NCBI RefSeq assembly: GCF_963169125.1
Contig: NC_084796.1
Span: 90,504,888 to 90,568,887, forward strand
Direction: 5' to 3'
Origin: Humulus lupulus
Taxonomy: Eukaryota > Streptophyta > Magnoliopsida > Rosales > Cannabaceae
DNA length: 64,000 bases
Every line of letters begins with the position of its first letter. Position 1 is the first letter of the stretch. Shown here piece by piece: positions 21,388-33,100 of the stretch. Below the pieces are notes generated by a model, which had not been told where the DNA came from, ran no database searches, and saw nothing but the letters and a program-made list of their open reading frames with translations. A program made the position numbers and the translations under genes.

Positions 21388-22535
21388 TGTTATATTATTT
21401 TATAATATAATGTAAAATTATATTATATTATAATATAATGTTTTAGATTAAATAAATATGATAAAGTGTGTCACATATTACAACATATAATAGAGAGTTA
21501 CAATATTTAGATATATGAGATATATCCAAATAATGTAACATATTTGGTGTTACAAATTTGTAACCTCCAAATATTACCCTTTATTGTGTAAATTGTTGTT
21601 ACACAATATTGAGATGAATTTCATAAAAGTCATATGTGATATGGCTGTTAGAGATATGATTTTAACCCCAATAATATGTTTTGGGAGTTACAAAATCATT
21701 TGGGAGGGTTTGGAACCGTTTGGAAAAAAAGCACAATTTTTGTGTTGAATTTGGTCACTGGCCGCGGCCTGTGGGTCAGAGACCAGTGGCCGCGGCCACT
21801 AATGTCTCTGGCCGCGGCCACAGGCCAAAACTGACCAAATTTTCAGTTTTTTCAATCTTTGTTGAACGGCTCAAAAAACCCAAATAACTCCCAAATCTCT
21901 TTTTTAATTCCATATTAATCCAACTAAACATTGGTAACAGCCATGGGGGTTGGTGGAATTTGAAATTCAAAGGGTGTCTCTAAACTCTATAAATAGGAGC
22001 CTATAGCTCACTTGTAAGACACAACTTTTCTATCCACTAGAGCACTTGGCTAGAAACACCTTGAGGCTTGATAATTCCATAAAGCTTTTCCAATATCTGA
22101 GAGAGATCCCATAGTGCTTGAGTTAGGGGGAAATAAGCTTTTGGACAAAGGTTTTAAACCTTGTTCAAGTTGGTGATCCCCAATCCTCTTCACTTAGGTT
22201 GGGTAAGTGAGAGTTTGATTGTGTTTCTGTTCTTTTTTTTATTCTATTGTTTTTTCTTCTTATTCTCTTGTTCTATTTACTTGTATATTTTGTTTAAGAG
22301 TTGTAATCTTTTCATTTGGTCTAAACACTTTATTTTACTTGTAATCTTTTGCTTAGATTTGTATTCTCACTATTCTCTTCTTCATCATCATCTTCTTTCT
22401 TTTTTTAGTTTATTTGTATTTTCAGTTATAGAGTTGTAACCTTATTTAATCAATCTATATTTACTTGTAATATTATTGCATAGAGTTGTAATATTATAAT
22501 AATTTCCATTGAGGCAAAACAATATTTTCCCAACA
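21388..22535 (+). repeat. Right LTR of copia element 1
   Basis: Counterpart of the left LTR, ending CCCAACA and followed by the TSD AAATG. It carries an extra 28-bp AT-rich duplication at about 21412-21440. TATAAATA at 21988-21995. Confidence 0.93.
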
Positions 22536-22538
22536 AAA

Positions 22539-23262
22539 TGTTGTACCCCAAAATAAGTGTGTACTCAATCATTCAGCTAGGGGTACAACTGTCAGATAAA
22601 AACATGGAAAAAGCAGGCAAGTAGAACATCTAGTTAACGTTGATGTGAGAAGCTCGAGTTAGGACTTGGAAATGCGACATGTAGATAATCTTCAAATCGC
22701 CTCTCAAGACAATAATCCTGTTCGAGAGATGTAATGGCCAAATCGCCTTTAGGATGCTCTAAACTTAATCTGAACTAAAGCTCCTTCACTCTTCGATCTC
22801 CAGCTCGTGGAAACCTGGTCATGACGCATAGTGAAGGATTCTGAAAGACTTGGAGGTCCTTTATACGCTCATTAATAAGTAGGATGTATTGCACATTTAT
22901 TGCCCGAGATAATGGAAGTAATGCCATAGGCGATCGTATCCCTATGTAAACGGGAATTGTCTTGATTGATTGTTTACCATATTTATGCACGCGGTTATCC
23001 AAACCTGTCAAGGAATATCCACTATAAATATCAGGGAAATTTGACAGGAAAATGGATGACTTTTGTAATACGGATACTCTGCAGAAATTGTGAGAGAGAT
23101 TAATAATATTGTCTCGTGGACTAGGTGTATTTTAACCACAGAACTACGTAAAATTGTGAGTATGAGAAGTCATTCATAAAATTCATTACGATTTAGAAAA
23201 AAGTACTAATATCTTTGTTATTGGATTTCTTAATTTATTGTTAACGAAAAACCGTGTCAACA
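22539..23262 (+). repeat. 3' LTR of the Tat element
   Basis: Starts TGTTGTACCCC and ends GTGTCAACA. It belongs to the same family as the solo LTR at 32199-32912: both share CTCGTGGACTAGGTG-ATTTTAACCAC, the TTACGRTTT block and the GTCAACA ending. A TATAAATA-like box (ACTATAAATATC) is at about 23021. The first two bases overlap the TSD of copia element 1. Confidence 0.8.
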
Positions 23263-23779
23263 TTATTGTTATTAGAGGCGACATGCGTCACCCCTAAAAT
23301 TGATTTTTGTTGTAGTTGCACGAAGCACATTTATATTTTCTAGTTCTAATATAAAGTAACACTTCATAGATACATTATTGTATATATGCGCACATCACTA
23401 TATTTTTAATCATATACTAACTTACATTGTGAGCATGACTAATTAACTATATCTATGTCCTACATTAGATTAATGCTATAAGACACTTTATCAACATTAC
23501 ATTAGTAACACCTCATATAGTATTAGGCACTTTAAGGTGCCTTTATAGCAATACTCCCAAATTTAACATACTATTTTATGATCGATGGTATCTATGGAGA
23601 ACCGGATAAACACATGTACAAGTAACCTAGTCATTTGTCAACAACATAAACTATGTACATGCAACATTATTACAAGTACAAGTATCATTGTCCCTGATTT
23701 TTGACTCCGAACAAGGTTGATGATGGTGAAAAACTTCTTGTTCAGTCGAGAAGTCCTCATCTGGACCATCTTATAGTGT
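23263..23779. other. Downstream region of the MYB gene
   Basis: Between the Tat 3' LTR and the MYB stop codon. It should hold the MYB 3' UTR and polyadenylation signals on the minus strand. No other gene is seen. Confidence 0.5.
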
Positions 23780-24161
23780 TCATAAAAAGTATTTTTGATT
23801 GTCAGTATTAATGTCGTCCAATATGCTTTCCCACCAGTTCGTAGTCTCTTCTAAAAAAGGTGTATCAACATTTGGTGGTGGAGTACTAATACTAGTAATA
23901 ATATTATTGTCGTTTGCAATAGCAGTAGTTGTAGTAGTAATATCCCTATTTTTATCCATGAAGGTTAATTGTTTTGTGAGGGTCCTAGGACGAGGTTTTA
24001 TGACATTGGATTTAAGGATAAACTTGCCGCCTTCTTTCTTTTCAACGTGTTTTAGTTTATTATTAGATGACATCACTACCTTCTTTGCCAAGTGACTATT
24101 CCAATAATTTTTCACATCATTCGCTGTCCTTCCAGGAATTCTTCCAGCAATCAATGACCAT
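23780..24161 (-). CDS. MYB exon 3
   Basis: The acceptor is AATTCTCAG. The first base completes Lys86, then [20 protein letters not shown] ends R3. A KPRPRTL motif and an acidic C-terminus with [13 protein letters not shown] follow before the TGA at 23780-23782. It is separated from exon 2 by about 11 kb. Confidence 0.85.
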
Positions 24162-27100
24162 CTGAGAATTAAAAAATAAAATATAATGACACCATTCTCG
24201 ATTCATGTACTTCAGTTATAATTAATACTAATGTACGAATTGTTTAAATTAATGTATGTGAGATTACAATCAATATATTTAAGTTCAAATTTCTGTCAAA
24301 AAAATTATGATCATTAACATTAATCTAAAAAATAACTATCAATGGATTAGAAGGTGGTCTTATACCTAAACGGGATATTATTTATGTCTGTGATTAAAAA
24401 AAATCTTTTATTTAGCAGTGAAAAAATCATGGAATGTTACTGTATTGACCATCATATACACCATAGAGTAAAATTGAAAAAATTATTTGATTAGATCTTA
24501 TATTTTGTTAAATGATATTTAAGACTTTGTATTTTATAAAATAGAACAAAATTATATACCTAACAATTTTTCAGATCTGTAACGGAATAGTTCTTGTCTA
24601 TAGGTTCAGATCTACAAAGAAACAATTCTTGTGATATTATATGCAACGATATTCTTGTCATGTTTTGCTTTCCAAAGTAAAATACACTTCAGCGTATAGA
24701 TTGTATATTCTTTTTATTTGGACTTTTACCATAAAATTGTACTTTGAGACAAAACGAAAATACTAGTTTTGTGGAGAAGAGCTTTTACAATGCTCAAAAA
24801 ACAAAGCCGCAAGTCAGGCCAGCTAGGCCCTATATTAAGTTTTGTCTTACGAGTACTAATTTTATTTGCCAATAATATACATAATATATCTAGATTTTTT
24901 TTAAAAAGTACATTATATGAATTTATAAACTATTATGCAAGTAAAACAAGTATTATAAACATTAAAGATGTGACAACTTGTAGTTAGTTCGGGTAATTGA
25001 GTGTGTGAATGTGTGGAGAAGGGGCATGAATTCAGTTCCCATCTCTACTGTATCAAAAAAAAAATTAAAGATGTGTCAACTTTTATTATTCAGATTCTTT
25101 TCCGTTTCACATTGAGTTATAACAATTAATTGAGATATATACATGCATTGATATATATATATATATATATATTATAAATATAAGTTTAACAGAAAGTATT
25201 GTTTTTGTTTAAATTTCATATTTATTTTTATTGTTTTCTAACATCATTAATTTTAAAACCATCTAAATAAAGTAAATAAATTAAAATTAATAATTGAGTT
25301 ATAATAATCTCTCATTACATATTTTAAAGTTTCATATTAAATTATTTAAATTACTGTCAATTATGTTTTCAAAACTATAATAAAAAAAATATTTATGTCC
25401 TTCAATTTAATTATTATTTTATTTCTTTTATTAATTATTTATTTTATCATTTAATGTGTATTGCTTATCCAAACATATATGTAATAGTAAAAAAAGACAT
25501 ATCTATACATATTTTCTTATTTTTCTGTTTTATTTTTTGAATGAGAAATTACTTATTTTAATTGCTCTAGTCATTAATTAAATAATATATTTTTATATAA
25601 CTTTTTCTTGACTTTGAAATTTTTTTAAATTAAATAATTGAAATTTTATCAAATAAATTTTTTAAATACATAGTTTTTATTAATATTATAGACAATATTT
25701 TAATTTAGTTTTTTTTTTAATACATTTATATCATTTCTTTTATAATATATGACATTATTTAATTATTTAAAATTTATATAACAATAAAAAAAATATAATA
25801 AAAATAAATTAATAATTTTTCTAAATAAAACTAAGTACACGTGAACGTTGTTTTTACTTAATATATATATATATATTTATTCTAGATAGAAACAACATAC
25901 AAAATACACATTTGCTTTTTTTTTTATATATAATTTATTAATTATTTTATTAAATTTGTATCATTGTAAAATAAATTTAAAATAAATAAACAATATTATA
26001 TATAAAAGAATGACATAAACATATTAAATGAAAAATAAAACCAAAATATGGTTTATCATTTTTTTAAATTTATATATATAATTTTTTAATAAAAATTAAC
26101 ATTATATAATATATATTATTATTATAATTAAATTTATATTAATATAAGTATTAAATATTTTGTATTATATACTATTTTATAATATTTGAATTCATATGAA
26201 TATAATTAGTAAATAAAATTAGGATCATATATTAGTACTGTAATAATATTTTATACCATTTTAATTTATTTTAATATAATAATTAAATATATAGTTTTAT
26301 ATTATATATTATTATAATAATAATATTTTATAACATTTGAATTTGAATTTATATTAATATAATTATTATATATGTAGTCTTATATTAAATATTTCATAAC
26401 AATGATAATGATATTTGAATTTGAATTTATAATAATGATATTTTATAAAATTTTATTTTATATTAATATAATTAATAAATAAATTTTTTTAATTAGTTTT
26501 AAAAGTATATTCCATTAAATATTTAGAATATTCTGTTAAGTTAACAAAACAAACTTTTAAAACAAAAAAATTATGCTATATATTTTTTTTTATAGAAGAT
26601 ATATATATATATATATATATACTAGATACAATCAACGTGCATATTGCACGTTTGCTTAGTTTTATTTATAGAATTTATTAATTATTTTTATTAAATTTAT
26701 ATTAATGTCATGTAAATTTTGAAATAAATATCATATTTTAATTAAATAATTTATTTATTTATTTTTATTTAAGTTTATGTTTGTTCTAGTTTTTGAATTT
26801 GGGAGTGACAACAAGAGATTATATATTATATGTTTAATGTAATATTAAATATTATACGTGGATTTTAAATTTAATTTTCTTGCTAATTTTTAAAAAAAAA
26901 AAGTAATTTGTTGCTAATTCACAGTAGATTATATTGTATGCTTAATATGATATTATTCTAATAAGTGAGTTTAAGTTTAATTAAATTTTATTTAAGTTAT
27001 AAAATGTATGCTTTTATTATTTTTAAATAATTATCATTGTAAAATATCTCAAAAATATCATATTTTAATTTGTTTAATTATTTATTATTTTAAAATAATT

Positions 27101-30100
27101 ATCATTGTAAAATATCTGAAAAATATCATATTTTAATTTGTTTACTTATTTATTATTTTTAAATAATTATCATTGTAAATATCTCAAAAATATCATATTT
27201 TAATTTTTTTTTAATTATTTATTTTATTTTATTTAAGTTTTAAGTGTTTACAAACTATAGTTAAATATAAGAATATTCTGTTAAATATTAGAATATTCCG
27301 TTAAAGTTAACATTAAAAAAATAAAAAACCGTTAAAACCAATAATTTCTGTTATCTACACACTTAATATATAGAAGAGATATATATGCGAGAAAAGAGAT
27401 AAACACTGAAAAATAAGGTCAAAATAGGAATATTGAAAATATATTCTGTCAATTATTCATCCTTCTTTATATTATAGTAAATGTATGTATATGTATATTC
27501 ATATTTATATATAGAGAGAGAGACTACAACGCATCCTTTTTTTTTTTGCAACCCCAATGCATCTTTTTTCTATTTCAGTGTCTGAATAGTTATAATCCCA
27601 AAAAAATTTATATGATGGTGTACATTATAGCTATCGAGAACATCCTACAAAATTTCAAGAAATTCTGAATAATTATGGTTCCGAAACAGGGTCTAAACTG
27701 TCTGTTGCACGTGTGCCTATTTTTTTGTGTACGCGTGTAAAATTTTATAGTTTGAACTATGTTTTCGACTTCGTAAACTATTTAGAATTTCTTGAAAATT
27801 TGCTAGATATTATAAATACCTATAATGTATACTGTCATATAATTTTTTTTTGGATTATATCTATCCAGGTGCCGAAAATAGAAAAAGCATGCACCAATGT
27901 TGCAAAAAAAAGTGATGCATTATAATGATTCCCTCTATATGTATATATATATATGTCTATGTACTGATATACATTTTATTCTAACGTAATGACTAATTAA
28001 GATAAGCACATGCACTAATATGTACCGTGTATGATTAGATAAATAAGGGAAATATTATGTCTTCTAATACACCATAATTTTTAAATATGCCAACATAACT
28101 AACTATCCCAAAACAATGTTATTTTGTAAAATTGGACACAATTGCCCATGCATTAACAACCCCTCTCTCTCTCTCTAAAACTTTCTCTCAAACATTCTCT
28201 CAACCCCCTCTCATTTTCTACCATGACACCACCACCACCACAACCTCCCTACGGCAGCAAAGGACCACCTCCCCACGCCGTCACCACCATTACCACCATC
28301 CTCTCCATTGGCACCGACACCTTTCCTCACCATTGAAGCACTCCATCAAATCTATCTCTTCATTTTTTTTTTAATGTTTTAATGATTTAAAACGCAATCC
28401 AAAACGTAAACTGAAAAAACGATTGACCTAAGACACAAATATATGGATTTTAAACACTTATATATGTACAAGAGCTTTGACTTTTACTTGCATCTCTCTG
28501 TAGAAAAAAGATGTGCAATGATGCACAACGATGTTGATGCGATGGTGCGGTACCATTTATTGTGCATTGGAAACATGGTTGGCACAAAAAAATCGATTCC
28601 TAACGAAGCTCCTCCGATGTTATTGCGATGGCGCCTTGAAAACATAGTTTTTAGGAAAAAGTAAATGACGCGTAGCATTGTGTAACGATATTGATGCGAT
28701 GAGGCATTGAAAACATGGTTATTGCACAAAAACGATACATAACGATGTTGATGCGAAGCTATTATGCACTATCGCATCAGCATTGTCAGACATTATTTTT
28801 TAGACATAGACTATGTTTTCAATGCAACATTGCACCGACATCGTTAAGCATCGATTTTTTGGCCTTAAAATTGTGTGTTCAAGATACCATCACATCAATA
28901 TCGTTATGCATCGTTAGACATCATTTTTGCCAAAATCCAAGTTTTCAAGGTACCATCGCAATGGAATCGAAACTGCATCGTTAGGCATCTTTTTTCGTCA
29001 AAAACTATGTTTTCAATGCACCATCGCACTGGAATCGCAATAAAATCGCATCAACATCGTTCGACGTCAGTTTTGGTCAGAAACCATGTTTTCAATGCAC
29101 CATCGCACTGACATCGCACCAACATCGCATCTGCATCGTTGGACATCATTTTTTCGTCAAAAATCATGTTTTCAATGCACCATCGCAGCAGCATCGTTAG
29201 GATCGATTTTTTTTTTTTTGTCTAAATAAATCATGTTTTCAAGGCACTATCGCATCAGCTTCGATAGGCATTGTGTTTTGTCAAAATCCTAGTTATCAAG
29301 GCACCAGCGCAACTGCATAGTTAGGCATTGTTTTTGTCAAAAATCATGTTTTCAATGCACCATTGCATGAGCATCGCATCACTATCATTACACATCGATT
29401 GTTTTTGCCTAAAAACCATGTTTTGCAAGGCTCCATCACAATAGCATCGTAGCAATATCGTTAGGAATTAGTTTTTTGTGCCAAAAATGATTTTTTCAAT
29501 GCACCATCGTAAAAACATCGCAACAACATCATTAGGCATCGTTTTGGACAAAAACCATATTTTCAAGGAACCGTTGCAGCGACATCGTATCAGTATGGTT
29601 ATGCATCGTTAGACATCATTTTTCTTCAACTTTTTCAGCATTTTAGATCTTAAAAAAGGCGCAAGTAAAACTAAAAAAATCTTGTACATAAGTGTTTAAA
29701 ATGCATATATTAGTGTGCTAGGTCAATCATACACTACTACAAAACTTGACTTCCCCGACACCCAAGCACGACAGTCAACTCTGTTGACTGTCGTAATTGT
29801 TTAGCGTGACTCTACGCTAACAGTTAATAACTGTAGGCATTGAAACCAATTCCGACAGTTAATAAGTGTCATTGTTGCTTTTGACTGTCGCTATTGACCC
29901 CAATGCTGATAGTTAATTCGAGACGAATGCCGATAGTTAAAAACTGTTGTAGTTGACCCCAACACCAACAGATAATTCGAGACCAATGCCGATAGTTAAA
30001 AATTGTCGTTGTTCACCTCAACGCCAATAGTTAATAAAAGCCAAATACTGACAGTTATAAAATGTAGTCGAAATTCAAATAAAAAAAAAATCTAAAAATA

Positions 30101-33100
30101 TAATTAATAAATAATTTAATTTTAAAAATAAACTAATTTTTTCAATATATATTTTTAAAAATTATATATTTATTAAAACTTTTAAAACTATTTTTTTTTT
30201 TGTTTCTAAATTATTCATATTATTAAATTTTGTATTTATAATCATTTTTATACTAAATTTTAAATTTAATTATATAATGGGATAATAGATGGATTTATGT
30301 CCCAAATTATGTATTATTTATGGGAATAATTAATAAGTGATGTTAAAATTTAGAAATGGAGAATAGATTGAATTAAAAAGTTTTACTTTTGTTAAATTGT
30401 ATTATTATTTATTGAGAAATAAATAATAATAAATCTTTATATTTGTTAAATGAGATTTATCAAGAATTAAAGAATTATATTTTAAATTATGAGAATCAAA
30501 ATAAATATCAAGAAGCTTTTAATTTGAATAAAAAATATATTGTGTAAATTAAAAATGAATTTATATATTAAAAATCAGACTTTTTTGTAATTAAATAAAT
30601 AAGAAAAGTTTAAAATAATATATATGGAGTTACCAAGTTTCGAACCCTCACCCTATAAGTCAAGTTCAACCTTTAACATTTCAACAACACATCTTATTGG
30701 TAAATAAATGACTATAAAAATATTTCTATCATAATAAAGACACATAATTAATAGGGGCTTTAAGTTAGAATTAAGTAGTTTAGGGTTTATTAATTTTTTA
30801 GATCTAAAAACACAAAGAAAAAGAAGAGGTGAAGGGGCTGGGATTGGGACTGGGTCGACGACGACAGGGGGCTAGGGGCTGGGTCTGGATCGACGGCGGC
30901 GTAGGGGGCTGGGTCGACGGCACAGGGAGGGGCGAGGCTCGGGAATTGGGTGGTGGTCGATGGTGCATGAGCGAGGCTCGGTGGCTGGGTCAACGACGCA
31001 CGAGTTCGGGCAGGGAGGGTTGGGCTGGGTCGACGGCTAGGGGGCTTGGGGCTGGGCTAGGGGTTGGGTTGTGGTCGACGACGCAGGGTGTGGGCTCGGA
31101 TGGGGGTCGACGACGGTTAGACTGGGCTCGGGGCTGGCTGGGGGTTGGATGGTGGGCGACGGCAACAGGGACAGTGGCTCAGGTGGTGGGCAATGGCGGC
31201 AAGGTTTGGGCTTGGGTGGTGGCATCGGAAAGTTTTTTTGTTTTTGTTAATAATTATTTATATTAATTTTATATTTAAATGTTCTATTTAAATTATATCT
31301 ATTGTATTGAATTTTATTTTGGGTATATTATGTTTTATGTTTTTAGGATATAGATTACCAATTTCAGATTAAATATCTCATAGTTTTGAAATATTGTGTG
31401 GGGATAATTTTTGAATTTTTATTTCTAAAAATCTGAAAATAATAGTAATTGTATATATAATATAGATGGTTATATATATGTAACACATTTTTTAAATCTT
31501 TATTTTTATAATAGATAATAATTAAATTTTTTTCAACTAATTATAATTTTTTTTGTTATACTATGAGTTATTATTATTTTTATTTTTTGATTAGTTTAAT
31601 TCTAATAATATATGATATATATGATTATTCTTGAAAAAAATAGTTGTTATTATTTTTATTTTCTCATTAAAACATGACACTAATTAACAAAAAATAAAAG
31701 TGTTATTTAGGTTTCGAAAATTTGCCATAAAAACAATATTTATATATTTTTTATTGTTGGGTTGATGAGAATGTGTCAAAAAGTAAATACATGATTTATT
31801 ATTTAAATTGTATTTATGTGAAATTGTACAAAATTAAATTTAATGTTGATATTAATGTGTAGGTTAATATTTCAATTGTTCTTAAATCATTGGATTAGTA
31901 GTTGGCTTGCCATAGGTGTGTTGTATTTGATTTTTTTTATTTTTAATATAAATTGTATAACTTTAGTGGACTTTGGATATCTTAGATATTCATCCTTTGT
32001 GAAGTAGGTTATGAGAATTTTGTGTGCTGCGGTGATATATAGATGAAAACCTGTGTGTTGCTTGAGTTGTTTGAATTGTTTGTGTTGATTGTGACAAATG
32101 GCTAGGCTAGTAAATTAGGGGATATGTTGTCCGATTTTCTGTTTGATTTACTTTTATACTTCAATGTTTTCTCTTCAAATTTTTAATGACAATACCCCTG
32201 TTGTACCCTAATTTTAGCTCGAGTCATTCACTCAGTTCAGGTACATCTAGCAAATAAATATACGGAGAAATGACCAAGGGAATGATAACTGCTTATTATC
32301 CATGTAAGCAACTCCAATTTCAAATGGGCATGTGTGGTGTTAGGCGTCCTGGGTTTAACTCGAGCTACAGGAACGAAAGTTGTGAAGTGTGAGCTCGTAA
32401 TATTCAAACGGCATTCGAAATACGAGATTGGAGGGATGTTCAGCTCGTGCTAATTCGAATGTATTGCATACTCAAGGATCCATGGAGACTCGGAATCCAA
32501 TTATACAGTTACTTATAACCAGGCTGTATCATATTTATTATCCCAGATATTAGGAGAACATTTACTGTATGATCAAATCATATCCCATTATAAATGGGAA
32601 ATATACGTATTAAATGTAATAAATATGTATATGCGTGATTGAGTCACACGGTTACCCAAACCTGTACATGGAATTTCTCTATATATATTGAGAATATTAG
32701 ACAGGAAAATGGGCAATTATTCTGTAATATTGAAACTCTGCCGAAATAGAGAGTGAAACAACAATAATATAGACTCGTGGACTAGGTGGATTTTAACCAC
32801 TTAAAAGATTTGTGTTCTTGTGAATTCATTTCATTTTTCATTACGGTTTATTTCTACGCACTAATCTACCTTACTATTTCTTAATACACTGTTGGCGAAA
32901 AATGCGTCAACAACTCCTATAAATGATATCACAATGAATATGTTGTCACACTTGGACTGAGACATTGGTAGCAAGAGAGTTGTGTAACAATTGTGAGTAA
33001 ACTTATTTATTTACACTACAATAAAAATCTAGTTATAATTTTTCATATTTGGTGTATTATAATGTGATTTTTCATGTTTCAGGGATGATTTTAGAAAGAA

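Larger units (their letters stand above)
16758..22535 (+). mobile_element. Ty1/copia retrotransposon lacking reverse transcriptase
   Basis: A 5778-bp element with 1120- and 1148-bp LTRs that start TGTTATATTATTTTATAA and end CCCAACA, flanked by AAATG (16753-16757 and 22536-22540). It keeps one long Gag-protease-integrase frame. RT and most of RNase H are gone, and a tail of RNase H remains. The primer site after the left LTR is damaged. It is therefore non-autonomous. It inserted exactly at the junction of polypurine tract and 3' LTR of the Tat element. A related, more decayed fragment lies at 53914-55540. Confidence 0.93.
229..23262 (+). mobile_element. Degenerate Tat-type Ty3/gypsy retrotransposon, split by two younger elements
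   Basis: Composite host element made of three blocks: 229-5772, 15122-16757 and 22539-23262. Order on the plus strand: gag, zinc knuckle, protease end, RT, RNase H, the start of a second RNase H, an antisense extra gene, a polypurine tract (TTTGGGGGAAAA at 16744-16755) and a 3' LTR. Removing the Tekay element (TSD AATAT) and the copia element (TSD AAATG) joins the blocks cleanly. The 5' LTR and PBS are absent, and no integrase domain is visible after RNase H. Extra antisense genes between pol and the 3' LTR are known for the Tat lineage. Many stops and frameshifts mark it as old. Confidence 0.75.

Noticed and set aside
24980..25063. tRNA gene
   Set aside because: Only a B-box-like part is present; no cloverleaf or A box. 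The poly-A tail and flanking duplication indicate a retroposon.
28132..28374. Open frame rich in Thr, His and Pro in the left arm of the foldback element
   Set aside because: It lies in the inverted repeat and its mirror copy near 33700-33900 does not keep the frame; it reflects the CACCAC repeats.
28500..29640. Possible satellite or CRISPR-like array
   Set aside because: Units vary in length and orientation and are bounded by transposon arms; part of a foldback element.
30829..31266. Open frames of 145 and 62 codons on both strands in CACTA element 1
   Set aside because: Low-complexity Gly/Arg or Pro-rich translations caused by GGGCTGGGTCGACG repeats; not protein-like.
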